DNA of 64,000 bases, taken from contig CM043798.1 in NCBI GenBank assembly GCA_023974075.1, forward strand, positions 4,101,397-4,165,396, written 5' to 3'. The translations under genes were made by a program, and so were the position numbers. Origin of the DNA: Chaenocephalus aceratus (lineage: Eukaryota; Chordata; Actinopteri; Perciformes; Channichthyidae). Positions within the stretch are counted from its first letter, which is position 1; every line of letters begins with the position of its first letter. Under the pieces are notes generated by a model. It was not told the DNA's origin and did no database searches. It saw only the letters and a list, made by a program, of their open reading frames with translations. Positions 31,514-41,076 of the stretch are shown piece after piece.

Positions 31514-32153
31514 AGAATGGACTCTGAAAAATGGCGATGTTTGGGGTTATGTATTCAACTATATAGCGAATGAACTGCATTTCTACAATCTGAAGAATGG
31601 AGAAACGTATGGACCCCGCAGTGGTTAAAGCGACACTGACCCTCAACAGATTGAGCTGTGTTAACTCTGGTGTCTTCCAGAGATCTCCACGCAAACCACG
31701 GTATCGGAAGAAGAAACCATAGTGGAACCAGCGGTGTACAAGATATTTGCAAAGAAAAGCAAAGAAACACAGACAGCATGCGAGATCAAAGAAGAATTTA
31801 TTCACCGCCAGCCCCTCAATGTGGAGGAAGAAAGAGTTATTCTTCCGCGCTGCCAGAAGTGAGAAGAGTCCTGACAAGCACCGTGTGGGAAACTAAAAGC
31901 GGACCATCGGGGCGATGGTATTACCGTGCAAGCCATTTGGGAAACGCTGGGGAAGGACCCCTCTGATGATTTTGTTTTGGAGTATTTTAACTCTACATGC
32001 GGTGGTTTTTCAGACATCTGTGCGGGTGCCTCTGACTGCTTGGCTGAAAATGATTGATGGAAAAGCTACAAAGCTTAAAGACTTTTTAAACAGAGTCAGA
32101 CATCGATGGACATTATACTGGTGAAAAAGAATCTCACCTTTACAGAGGACTCG

Positions 32154-32219
32154 CCACCCACTCAACATAACAAGTCACACCCTCCTCACCAGATCATTTT
32201 AAACTAAGGACCCCTCAAG
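32154..32219 (+). promoter_or_regulatory. Promoter-like cassette copy 2
   Basis: CCACTCAACATAACAAGTCA, then CACCCTCCTCACCAGATCAT, a TTTTAAA box and CTAAGGACCCCTC. It differs from copy 1 at scattered positions only. Confidence 0.5.
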
Positions 32220-32277
32220 AAAAACATTGTGTATTCTACCTATGTAAAAAGAGTGTCGGGGTTGTCTTACGAAAAAT

Positions 32278-32430
32278 GTGTTATCTCTGTATCAAGATGA
32301 TGTGTTTTAAAAATGAATTTTGTGAAAAATACCAACTGTGTGAGAGACGTCATAAAGACACTCATTTTAACCACAGTGTTTGTTCTCTACAAATGTTTTT
32401 AAGATTGTTACAAAATGTAAAAATAAAATA
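32278..32430 (+). CDS. Small cysteine-rich ORF after cassette 2, unknown
   Basis: About 50 codons beginning MCYLCIKMMCFKNEFCEKYQ, with several C-x2-C-like cysteines. It ends just before an AATAAAATAAAAGG polyadenylation-like signal (about 32421). The cassette, ORF and signal together form a compact transcription-unit-like module. Function unknown; a decayed remnant is equally possible. Confidence 0.3.
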
Positions 32431-33127
32431 AAAGGTATGGAGACCTAAATTAATTCAGGTGACTCTGGCTTTATTAGGAAAAACAAACATATAATACAAA
32501 TGGGTTAGGGGTTAAATGTAACCATCGTGGACTTAATAGTCTAACAAAATACTTGATCTGAATACATTTGTTCTTTTTTAAGAGCCACTTTTTGAAATTA
32601 TTTATTTATTATTTCAGTGGAACAATCCAGTTTTTGTTAACATCAATGCTTTCTTCTCTTTTTTCTTGTGGTACTAAGATACTTTTAGACACACTTTGGT
32701 GTATGCAACACTTGTTCAGAAAAAACAAGGTTTTTTCTTTTCTGATAAAATTACATATTTTAGTTATTTTCTGCTACCAAGATACTTTAGATACACCTTG
32801 ATGTACGCAACACTTAACAAAGGGTATAATATGAAGTACTTGGTAAGGAAGGGGGTTTTTCTTTAAGGGGGTGCAAAACTTTAGAACAGGGTAAAATATT
32901 CATTAATTTGTATTGAATTGAGTTTTCTTTTTCTTTTTTGATTTTCAACATACTATTTGTACACAATGACTTTCCATATTCTGACATACTATCCTTTTTT
33001 GACTTTTTTTCTGTAGAATCTTGACAAAACTATTACTTGTTCTTAAATGATGACCTATTGCTGGAGATGAGATGAAAAAGCTACAACGCATAAAGAACTT
33101 TTTCTAAAAACTCTCAATTCTATAATT

Positions 33128-33202
33128 GACTCCTCCCCATTCAACGCAATAAGCCCCACCCTCCACTCAGCAAATCATCTAAAACGAAGGACCCCTCGCT
33201 AA
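33128..33202 (+). promoter_or_regulatory. Promoter-like cassette copy 3
   Basis: CCCATTCAACGCAATAAGCC, then CCACCCTCCACTCAGCAAAT, CATCTAAAACGAAGGACCCC. Same layout as copies 1, 2 and 4, with the ORF at 33224 beginning shortly after. Confidence 0.5.
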
Positions 33203-33223
33203 GACGACCGTTGTAAACTAGCC

Positions 33224-33457
33224 ATGGAGCAGAGAAAAGCCAAGACTCCCCCCGCGAGTTGCAGCCAGGAACAGAGTCCACCATCAACACCACCATGGGG
33301 GAAACCCGAATCTTGCAGTACTACTGCTGCTGATGCTACTCCTCGGTTCAAGAAGTGTCGGTTTAGGGACACAGTGAAATCGGAATTGTTTTTATATTCT
33401 GGAGATGGTGATGTATCGGTACAGAGAAGAAATCTGCAAAGAATGCCGACGCAGTAA
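33224..33457 (+). CDS. Short ORF after cassette 3, unknown
   Basis: 77 codons beginning MEQRKAKTPPASCSQEQSPP: basic, Ser/Pro-rich and probably disordered at the start. Similar coding quality continues in another frame at 33532-33789 (MKRLWLANFITVIDQSLIEK...FLHKLIKCRCLKERLEI), so a frameshift may separate two halves of one protein. I do not recognise either half. Confidence 0.35.
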   Translation: MEQRKAKTPPASCSQEQSPPSTPPWGKPESCSTTAADATPRFKKCRFRDTVKSELFLYSGDGDVSVQRRNLQRMPTQ

Positions 33458-33531
33458 CCCCGACCAGAGGCAACCACGATTGTCGGAATAACATACCCGA
33501 TTTCTTCTTCAGAAACAATTACAAAGCGTTA

Positions 33532-33789
33532 ATGAAAAGACTTTGGCTCGCCAACTTCATTACAGTGATTGACCAGAGTCTTATTGAAAAAGGCATTTGC
33601 GAGGATGAACTGAGGATAGGACGCGCTTCGGAAGCTTTTCTGCACAAGCTTATAAAATGCAGATGCCTCAAGGAGAGACTTGAAATATCCATACAGAGTT
33701 GGATGGAGAAAAGAAGACTAACAACCAGCAGTTGGATGGAGAAGAAGCCAGGGACTTGTTCAATGCAAGTGACCTTTTTCTTTAAGTAA
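33532..33789 (+). CDS. ORF of 85 codons, unknown
   Basis: Begins MKRLWLANFITVIDQSLIEK. It is predicted mostly helical, with a mixed charged character and a C-terminal duplication SWMEKRRLTTSSWMEKKPG. It may be the displaced C-terminal half of the ORF at 33224-33457. It ends shortly before AAATAAAAAAATGGG, which could be both a polyadenylation signal and the start of a further small ORF with an MGNYYAK start (33799). Confidence 0.3.
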   Translation: MKRLWLANFITVIDQSLIEKGICEDELRIGRASEAFLHKLIKCRCLKERLEISIQSWMEKRRLTTSSWMEKKPGTCSMQVTFFFK

Positions 33790-33921
33790 AATAAAAAAAT
33801 GGGAAACTACTATGCAAAACGCTCTGTATATATTGATCAGAATGTAGTCATTACTCTTTTAAATAAGTGTGGTGATGGGGACGATTGAAACAGAACGAGT
33901 AGTGACCCCTGTGTAAAAAGA

Positions 33922-34074
33922 ATGGCTGAAGTTTGTAACTGGAAGACATTTTGGATATCGTTTTCTTCTGGCAGTACTATTCCGGGTCATTGGGAAACGA
34001 TTGTAAACGAAACATTTAAAGTGGTCCTGGAATCTTCATTTTCCGAAACATTCTGTAACATTATCTCAGAATGA
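33922..34074 (+). CDS. Small ORF of 50 codons, unknown
   Basis: Reads MAEVCNWKTFWISFSSGSTI and ends with TGA at 34074. A further 33-codon ORF (MNILTEVKKLHHDISSNMGN, 34162-34263) follows, before AAAAATAAAAAAAG. Both are too short to call on their own. They are listed because the region has a run of ORFs and poly(A)-like signals. Confidence 0.25.
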   Translation: MAEVCNWKTFWISFSSGSTIPGHWETIVNETFKVVLESSFSETFCNIISE

Positions 34075-34463
34075 AACAAACATCAAAAGTGTATCATGTG
34101 CTCTCATTGTATGCTCTGTTTGTAGATGTAATGCATCTTTGTGTCGAAAACTGCAAACACAATGAATATTTTGACTGAAGTGAAAAAACTCCATCACGAT
34201 ATCTCCAGTAATATGGGCAATTCTAAGCTGGAGACGGTCCTGGGGATGCTACAATCAGTATAACTATTGATTTTGTGTGTGAAAAATAAAAAAAGTGTTT
34301 TTTTTACATTTAAAAACTGTTGTCATCATTATAGCAAGGGGAGCGTGTCTGATACATGTGTATTACAGTCCTTCTTTTGGTGTTTTTTCAGTGTTTTCTG
34401 TGTGTCCTGTACACACAAAGCACAAATCATTTAAAACAAACCCTGAATCAAATTTAGAGAGGA

Positions 34464-35050
34464 CCATTAAGAGTCAGAATCCTAACGAAATATCCTCAAA
34501 CAGAGTACTTTCATGGTAGTGGTCAGCTTTTATACACAAAAGTGTATCTTTTCAGTAACTTTCTCAGAGAATTTAAGCATAAATCTGTCAAATGTTCAAA
34601 ACAGCCTTGTTTCACTGAAATACCCTCAAAATGACAAACTGCCATTAAGAGTCAGAATCCTAACGAAATCTCCTCAAACAGAGTACTTTCATGGTAGTGG
34701 TCAGCTTTTTTTAAAAGAAAAGTGTATCTTTTCAGTAACCTTCTTGAGAGAATTTAAGCATAAATCTGTCAAATGTTCAAAACAGCCTTTTGTTTCACTG
34801 ACATAGCCTCTAAAATCACAAACTGCCATTAAGAGTCAGAATCTTAACGAAATCTACGGACACAAAGTCTACTTCATTATCTACTTTTTCAGCTTTTAAA
34901 CACAAAAGTGTATCTTTCAGTAACTTTCTCAGAGAATTAAGCATAAATCTGTCAAATGTTCAAAACAGCCTTGTTTTCACTGAAATAGCCTCAAAATCAC
35001 AAACTGCCATTAAGAGTCAGATGCTTTACGAAATCTAATAAAACAGAGTA
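34464..35050. repeat. 181-bp tandem repeat, about 3.2 units
   Basis: CCATTAAGAGTCAGAATCCT recurs near 34464, 34642, 34826 and 35008. Each unit includes TACACAAAAGTGTATCTTTT, AGCATAAATCTGTCAAATGT and AAAACAGCCTTG. A single diverged unit also lies in both outer arms (about 26640 and 35800), so the array grew from arm sequence. Confidence 0.9.
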
Positions 35051-35060
35051 CTTTCTACAG

Positions 35061-35130
35061 ATGAGGCCTCCCCACTCAACGCAATAAGTCCCACCCACTC
35101 AACAAATCATATAAAACTAAGGACGACCGT
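35061..35130 (+). promoter_or_regulatory. Promoter-like cassette copy 4
   Basis: CCCCACTCAACGCAATAAGT, then CCCACCCACTCAACAAATCA, a TATAAAA box and CTAAGGACGACC. It is followed by an ATGGAG at 35144, as after copy 3, but the frame closes at once where the inverted arm begins. A gene may have been lost here. Confidence 0.5.
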
Positions 35131-35865
35131 TGAAAACTAGCTTCATGGAGTGAAATGGAGCAGAAACACATTCTTTATGGGTACAGCAAAATTCTAATAT
35201 TATCCCTAGTACAACCTCACACAAACGTAATATTGGGTTTCCTTATAGTGGTGTAAAGTAATTATAAAAAGACAAAGATCATGTTTTTAGAATTGTTTTA
35301 TTATTTCCCCTCTTCAGAGAGACTTTTCTTATAGCCAGTAAAAAGTAATTACACATTAGTTTCACAGTCGCTACAATTAAAAAAGAGAATATCCTCAGGT
35401 ATCACTAATAAAAAACCGAAAAGCCATTTTTTGTCTTTCTCTCTTTTTCTCCATTATATTTTTGAAAAACTACATAGTGATTTCTAACAAAATACAACAT
35501 ACAACGAATACATTATACAATATTACGACTTTTTGAGATATTTTCAACACAATATACTTTTTTATAGGGCTTCAGATATTTTGCATGTCTGCATAAACAC
35601 GTTTCATCTTTCTTGAAACTGTCCGTTTTACAAAAGAGTGAAAAATAATGGCTGTTTTCTGCTTCTTCATCCTCTGAATTTTCCTCCCCCGTCCCTCTTC
35701 CTTCTCATCTCACAGATAGTGTTCTAAATCTGCATACCTTCCCTGCACTTTTGTGTATAAAAGCTGAAAAAGTAGATAATGAAGTACTTTGTTTTAGTAG
35801 ATTTCGTTAAGCACCTGACTCTTAATGTCAGTTTGTGATTTTTGAGGCTATTTCAGTGAAAACAA

Positions 35866-36480
35866 GGCTGTTTTGAACATTTGGGATTCTGACTCTAAAA
35901 AGGCAAGTTTTTTGATTTAAAGACTTTTTTACAGACACTCTGCAGATTTATGTGTAAAGATTTCGTTAAGAATCTGACTCTTAACCCACCATCCCCCGAG
36001 AGCCAAAACATACTCAACCCTGTTATAACTACTACTACTACTTCAGGACATTCATGCTGTGTGATAATAGTGCTCAAACTACAGTTCATGTATTAGGATC
36101 ATTTCAATCCTACTGGAATCAAGAATTATTTGGCTTTTTTTGCATTAAAACGCTTTTTGTCAGTATAGTATGCCAAGTAAAAAGGAACATATTTAAGAGT
36201 GTAACAGAAAGTCAAATGAATAATGTTTTAAAATGTGAATTCTGTTTAATAAGTACCCCATAGTTATTAAATATGTTAACCAGCATTGATTACTTCATAT
36301 CTAAAAATGAGCTTGGCATTAACCTGTTAAACCCCGGGGACCCTGTTTTTTTTTTTCACGACACTGTGTCTGAGGGGATCTTAATATTTAAGAACCTATT
36401 AATGTGTTATACCAGATTAACGGGAATAATCTCAGCTAACTGACAATACAAACCATTTTTACCAAAACAAAACACAAGTC
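35866..36480. other. Boundary region between two large repeats
   Basis: Degenerate copies of the arm motif (ATCTGACTCTTAA at 35971-35983) and A/T-rich sequence. The 69-aa ORF at 36054-36263 has no domain. No gene. Confidence 0.4.
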
Positions 36481-37194
36481 TCATAAGAAGCATCTAAATG
36501 GGTCCGTGTACTTTTTGTCAGTTTGATTTTTCGTTTAAACCAAAAACCAAAAAACGGAAATACCAGCCTTTTTTCCGTTTTTTCGTTTTTGATTTAAAAC
36601 GAAAAAATGGGAAAGCAAAGCCGTTTTTTCCGTTTTTGTTGTCTGAATAAAAAGACGGATAACGAGAAAACCTAATTAAAAAAAGGTAAGTGTACGGTCA
36701 GTGTATGTTTTGGTCATTGGATTTTCTTTTCACAAATGGAAATTCAAAAACAAAAAACGACTGGATATTTGATTTTCGTTTTCAAATTGAAAAACCAAAA
36801 TTGAAATACAAGGCGTTTTTCTTTATCATGGTCAAAAAGGGATTTACTAAATTTAAAAAACGGGATGATTTTCATTTTCTACTTCTCAAAACTAAAAATA
36901 AAATCACTAGAAAACAGAAACAAAAAAAACCCCGTTTTTTCATATTCTGCTACCGGAAGTTGTCTTTCAAAATAAGAGCGCAGATGAGGACGGTCAATCC
37001 GTGTATCTACGGTCCATTTGTTTTCACAACGAAAACAGCCAAGACACATATTGAGCCCAGAAAATGAATGTTATTAAGGGCTGGAAATATAATAGGCGGG
37101 CCTATGTCTAAAATGGACAACATTGTTAGGAGATTTAAACTATAGCCTACAGCGATTCTGCACTGCGGTCAACTCAGCCGTCTCTCGAGTTTGT

Positions 37195-38680
37195 TATAAT
37201 TGTTTCTGCCATTAGTTCTTCGTGAGATCGATCCTGTTAGACTCAGTAGGCTAGTAGTGAAACTACTCCCACAAGTAGCCTACTATGAAGTACGTACTGT
37301 GTACTTTTTGACTAATCCTCTGTCAATGTCCCCTCCTGAGAACAAGAATGCATGTTTCTCTGCTATTTTGAATCAGCGTTAAAAAACATTTCTTCATGAG
37401 ACTGATATTGTTGGACAGAGTATTTTAAGAGGATATGGTAGACATGATATCAGCAATACTTCCAGTCAGTAGTCCGGCAGCAGCATTTTTACCCCTTGGA
37501 AAGTCGCTATTTAAATTGACTTTGATTGAAGTTAAGAACAATATCGATATTCTATAGATATAGCATATTTGATTCAGTCTTTCTGAACACTTTTAAAATA
37601 AAATACTGCAAATGAGGAATATTTGTAATGTTCTGCACACATTTGAAAACATGTGGCAGCTTTATTAATACAGCAGTTGAAAAGATTTGTGGAAGGATAC
37701 ATTCTGCATGGGCTTCAATGGCTCTCAAAGGGTGTTTTATGGTTGCTTGTATTATCCTCAGATAGGGGTTTGTTTAAATAACTAGTGACATTTTAATAAA
37801 TATTGCAAAAAAGGGCTCCAAAAATGGCATTTATCCTGGCCGGCTTAGCCAGTGTGTATTTTTTCAAGCACCACAAGATTCATAGTTTATAAAGTACAAT
37901 TCTGGGCCATTGATTGTTTCATTTCTCCAAACACATACAGTAGAAATGCCTGTTTTGAAGCCTTAAAATGGTGCAGAAAAAGGACTTTACATTGTATTAT
38001 ACTTAAAGACAGGACTATTCAGTTAAGAGAAGAGAAAAAAGGAAAGAAAACTGTTATAATGGGTGATGTAACATTAATGACAGACATAATATGAGGTCCT
38101 TGGCACACATTGTGTGATCATGGGGCATCACCCTTACAGCATCAGGACAATATCATATGGAGTCAGACACTGGACGTATGCTGGAGGCGTTGACTGGGAC
38201 TGATGGAAGCATGAGGCTGATGAGACTGAAGAATCTGCGAGGAACGAATTAGCGGCTGAGAAATAGTTATATATTAAAAGACACCAGCATCATAAGAGGG
38301 CAACCAGAGTGACATAGTGTGTCAGTGTGCTGAAGGATATTTGTGACCAGCTATCCAGGCCAGACTCTAAAGAAGTTCCAAGGTGTAAAAATGCTGCTGC
38401 CGGAGTACTGACTGGAAGTATTGCTGATATCGTGTCTACCATCCTCTTAAAATACTCTGTCCAACAATATAAGTCTCAGGAAGAAATGTTTTTTAATGCT
38501 TATTAAAAGAAAAACATGCATTCTTGTAGTCGGGAGGGGACATTGACAGAGGATTACTGGAAAAGTACACAGTAAGTAGCCTGTATACTTCATAGTAGCC
38601 TACTTGTGGGGGTAGTTTCACTAGTACTGAGTCCAACAAGATCAATATCACGAAGAACTAATGGCAACAAAAAATAATTC
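37195..38680. mobile_element. Fold-back element with ~300-bp inverted arms
   Basis: 37195-37495 (GCCATTAGTTCTTCGTGAGA ... GTCAGTAGTCCGGCAGCAGC) is mirrored by 38390-38680 around a ~0.9-kb loop. A diverged third copy of the arm (GGGGACTTTGACAGAGGATT) follows at 38720-38860. The loop ORF at 37852-38094 shows no recognisable domain. Confidence 0.65.
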
Positions 38681-38689
38681 CCTCATCAA

Positions 38690-39182
38690 ACTTAGCAGAA
38701 GTGGCTTGATTTTGTTCTCAGCAGGGGACTTTGACAGAGGATTTCTCAAAAAGTAAATTAGAAGTAAATTACTTCAATGTATTGTAAGTAGTAGGCTAAC
38801 TAATACAAAGTCAAACAGTATCAATTTCATTCAGTGTTATAGCAGAATGTTTAATACAGCGTATTTCTGATATTCATTAAAGATCACATGGCATTCCATA
38901 TGATGTGTGTTATTGAGTTGGGTCACACACAGTTAGAGAGACAATGGTCTCACTGTGAATCTCTGTCGCCTGTCAGCGCAACTTACATGATGCCGTTTAA
39001 AACATATAATAATAAAGGGCGGGCCGTCAGCGAACTGAGCCGGCCTTTCTCCGCATCTGATTCATGTCATCAGATTATAGAAAAGCGTTTTAGCCAATCT
39101 AAATTAAATATGCGGGACATCGTCTCAATGTACGTACAAGTCGTGAAAATGCTGTGCAATACCGCACAAAGCGGGACATCTG
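38690..39182. other. Non-coding or unassigned segment
   Basis: Includes a 100-aa ORF (38888-39190) without recognised motifs and the left flank of the Harbinger-like MITE. No gene called. Confidence 0.4.
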
Positions 39183-39372
39183 GGGCCTAATTTATAACGC
39201 TGTACGTAGGATTCACGTGGGAAGGTTGCTTACGTAGTAGAAATCAAAAAAATAGGTACAGACATTTTCCGACATTTTCCGATTTAACGAACATTGCGTA
39301 CGGGCGAGGAGGAAAGTGCGTACAGCACTTCCTACGCCGGTTTCCCTTTATAAATCACAATCGACTCGAAAT

Positions 39373-39656
39373 CTAGGGTTACGTATTGTAACCCAGCTTC
39401 TATGAATATAGGCGCAGCCCTCTAAGGCTATCGCTATTGGGTAAACCCCACTGCACGTGTGCAGCACTGACAGACTTATTCCACGCCCACCTACGACGTG
39501 GGCCCCACCTCCGGGCTCACTTCCGTATAAATAGGAAGTAGGCCCTACAATCCGCTCCCACAGCTTTTCTTCAGCTATTCGCGGCACCAGTGGGGCCCGA
39601 ACCTTAGAGGGCTGCGCCTATACTCATAGAAGCTGGGTTACAATACGTAACCCTAG
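39373..39656. repeat. Palindromic pair at the DIRS 3' end
   Basis: CTAGGGTTACGTATTGTAAC ... GCAGCCCTCTAAGG (39373-39427) is mirrored at 39602-39656. It flanks the inverted terminal repeat 39488-39575. Such sequences could serve as the template-joining region of DIRS replication, but this assignment is an inference. Confidence 0.75.
39488..39575 (+). repeat. DIRS terminal inverted repeat, left
   Basis: CACCTACGACGTGGGCCCCA ... TTTTCTTCAGC, 88 bp, mirrored at 45207-45292 with few differences. Confidence 0.85.
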
Positions 39657-40025
39657 TACTATTTCGTATAAGGCTTCGCCCTCTAAGGCTATCGCTATTG
39701 GGTTAAGGGCGAAGCAGGATGTAGTCTACGCCCCACTGGTTCCGTCCGTTACCAGAAGCACAAAACACACCTACTCAGTTAATAACCCATGTCCATTTCG
39801 CCGTGCGTAAATGGAGCATCACGTTCCCAGGGAATATAGCATTTCAAAAATGAATATTTCCCCATCAAGGAACGAAGGTAGGCTTACTCGGGCTACCTGT
39901 CGTTTATAAAGTAGAGTTTTTTAAGTCTTACTTGTTAAAAATGATCAAGAGAGGGGAGCAACGGCCGCTTTCTACATGCCGACAGGCAGGAGAGAGGCCT
40001 GCAATTTGAAAATCCCCGATATTCC

Positions 40026-41076
40026 TCAATCTGGCAGACTACTCAGTACTGAGTGTGTCAGAGAGGAATGGGAGACATCCCTCAAATAAAAACGAATAAA
40101 CGAACAGGGTGAAGACCAAGATGCAGCAGTGCAAATGTCTTCCACTGTCATTCCTCCGAACAATACCGTAGAAGTTGATATTCTCCTGGTGCTGTGCGCT
40201 TTAATGTTCTCCGGGGGATCCAACCCAGAGGAAACATACGCCTGTGACACCTCCTCACCCAGCCAGTGTGACAGGCGCTGTGCCGATAGAGGCTGCCCTA
40301 CTGAGCGCTCTCTGAAAATGCACAAACAGACGCTGGGATTTGCGTAACGCAGCCGTGCGCGTAACATAGCATGCCAGCGCGCACGGGACAGAGGAGATGA
40401 GATGTGGCTTCTTCCTCTGATGTGTGAGGCGGAGGAAAGAAGCCCTCCAAAGTTATCACTCTCGATCTGAACGAGCTTGTGATCACCTTCGGCATAAACG
40501 CCGGGTTCGGGCGTAACACAGCTGAGCTGCCATCTCCTTGGATCTGGAGACATGACGGAGCCACAGAGAGAGCAGACAAATCACTCACCCTTTTAGCTGA
40601 CGTCAGAGCCAGGAGCAGTGCTACCTTGGCTGACAGAAACTTCAGGGGAACTTGATCCAGCGGTTCAAAAGGGGCTTTACCTAGTGCGCACAGCACTACA
40701 GCCAAATCCCATTGAGGCGCTAAAGCGCGTGATACCGGTCTGAGTCTCTGTACTCGTCGTAAGAAACGTTTTGTCAGCGGGTGACTAAACACCGTGCTGA
40801 CCCCAAACCCTACATGGCATGACGAGATGGCAGCCGCATACGTTTTTATCGTGCTATGGGCCAATTTCCTGTCCAGCAACAGCTGGAGGAATGACAGCAC
40901 GAGAGGCAGGGGACACGCCACGGGGTCCACGCCTTTTCCTACACACCATCGTTGGAACGCCGTCCATTTGGTTGTGTACAACGCCCTGGTGGACGCGGCT
41001 CTGGATCCCTGAATAGTCCTCACAACATCTTGAGAGAGGTCGAGCCCCTCTAAGTGTTCCCGTTCAGGGGCCATGC
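40026..41076 (-). pseudogene. DIRS-like tyrosine recombinase, frameshifted
   Basis: It starts at an ATG (41076) overlapping the RT stop. The first part, down to about 40380, has the core-binding and start of the catalytic domain (RALYTTKWTAFQRWC, LALTSAKRVSDLSAL with the first catalytic Arg, then LCPVRA). The frame is then lost. After one or probably two shifts (near 40380 and 40310) it resumes as QRLSHWLGEEV, HSTRRISTST (H-x-x-R) and AASWSSPCSFIRFYLRDVS with the tyrosine. The enzyme would insert circular element DNA. As read, this copy is broken. Confidence 0.8.

Larger units (their letters stand above)
26636..35865. mobile_element. Unidentified long-inverted-arm element with tandem promoter-gene modules
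   Basis: The left arm (26636-27232, continuing at 31096-31195) is the reverse complement of the right arm (about 35143-35865). The left arm is split by the 3.86-kb insertion at 27233-31087. Without it the element is about 5.4 kb with ~0.7-kb arms. The core (31200-35140) holds four copies of a promoter-like cassette, several short or broken ORFs, AATAAA signals and a 181-bp tandem repeat. No transposase, integrase or polymerase could be recognised. I could not fix a target duplication. Confidence 0.65.

Noticed and set aside
36690..37067. 125-aa Lys/Phe-rich ORF and its mirror at 46595-47182
   Set aside because: Both are read from the two inverted arms of the same repeat; A/T-rich with no domain, no start context, and decayed between copies.
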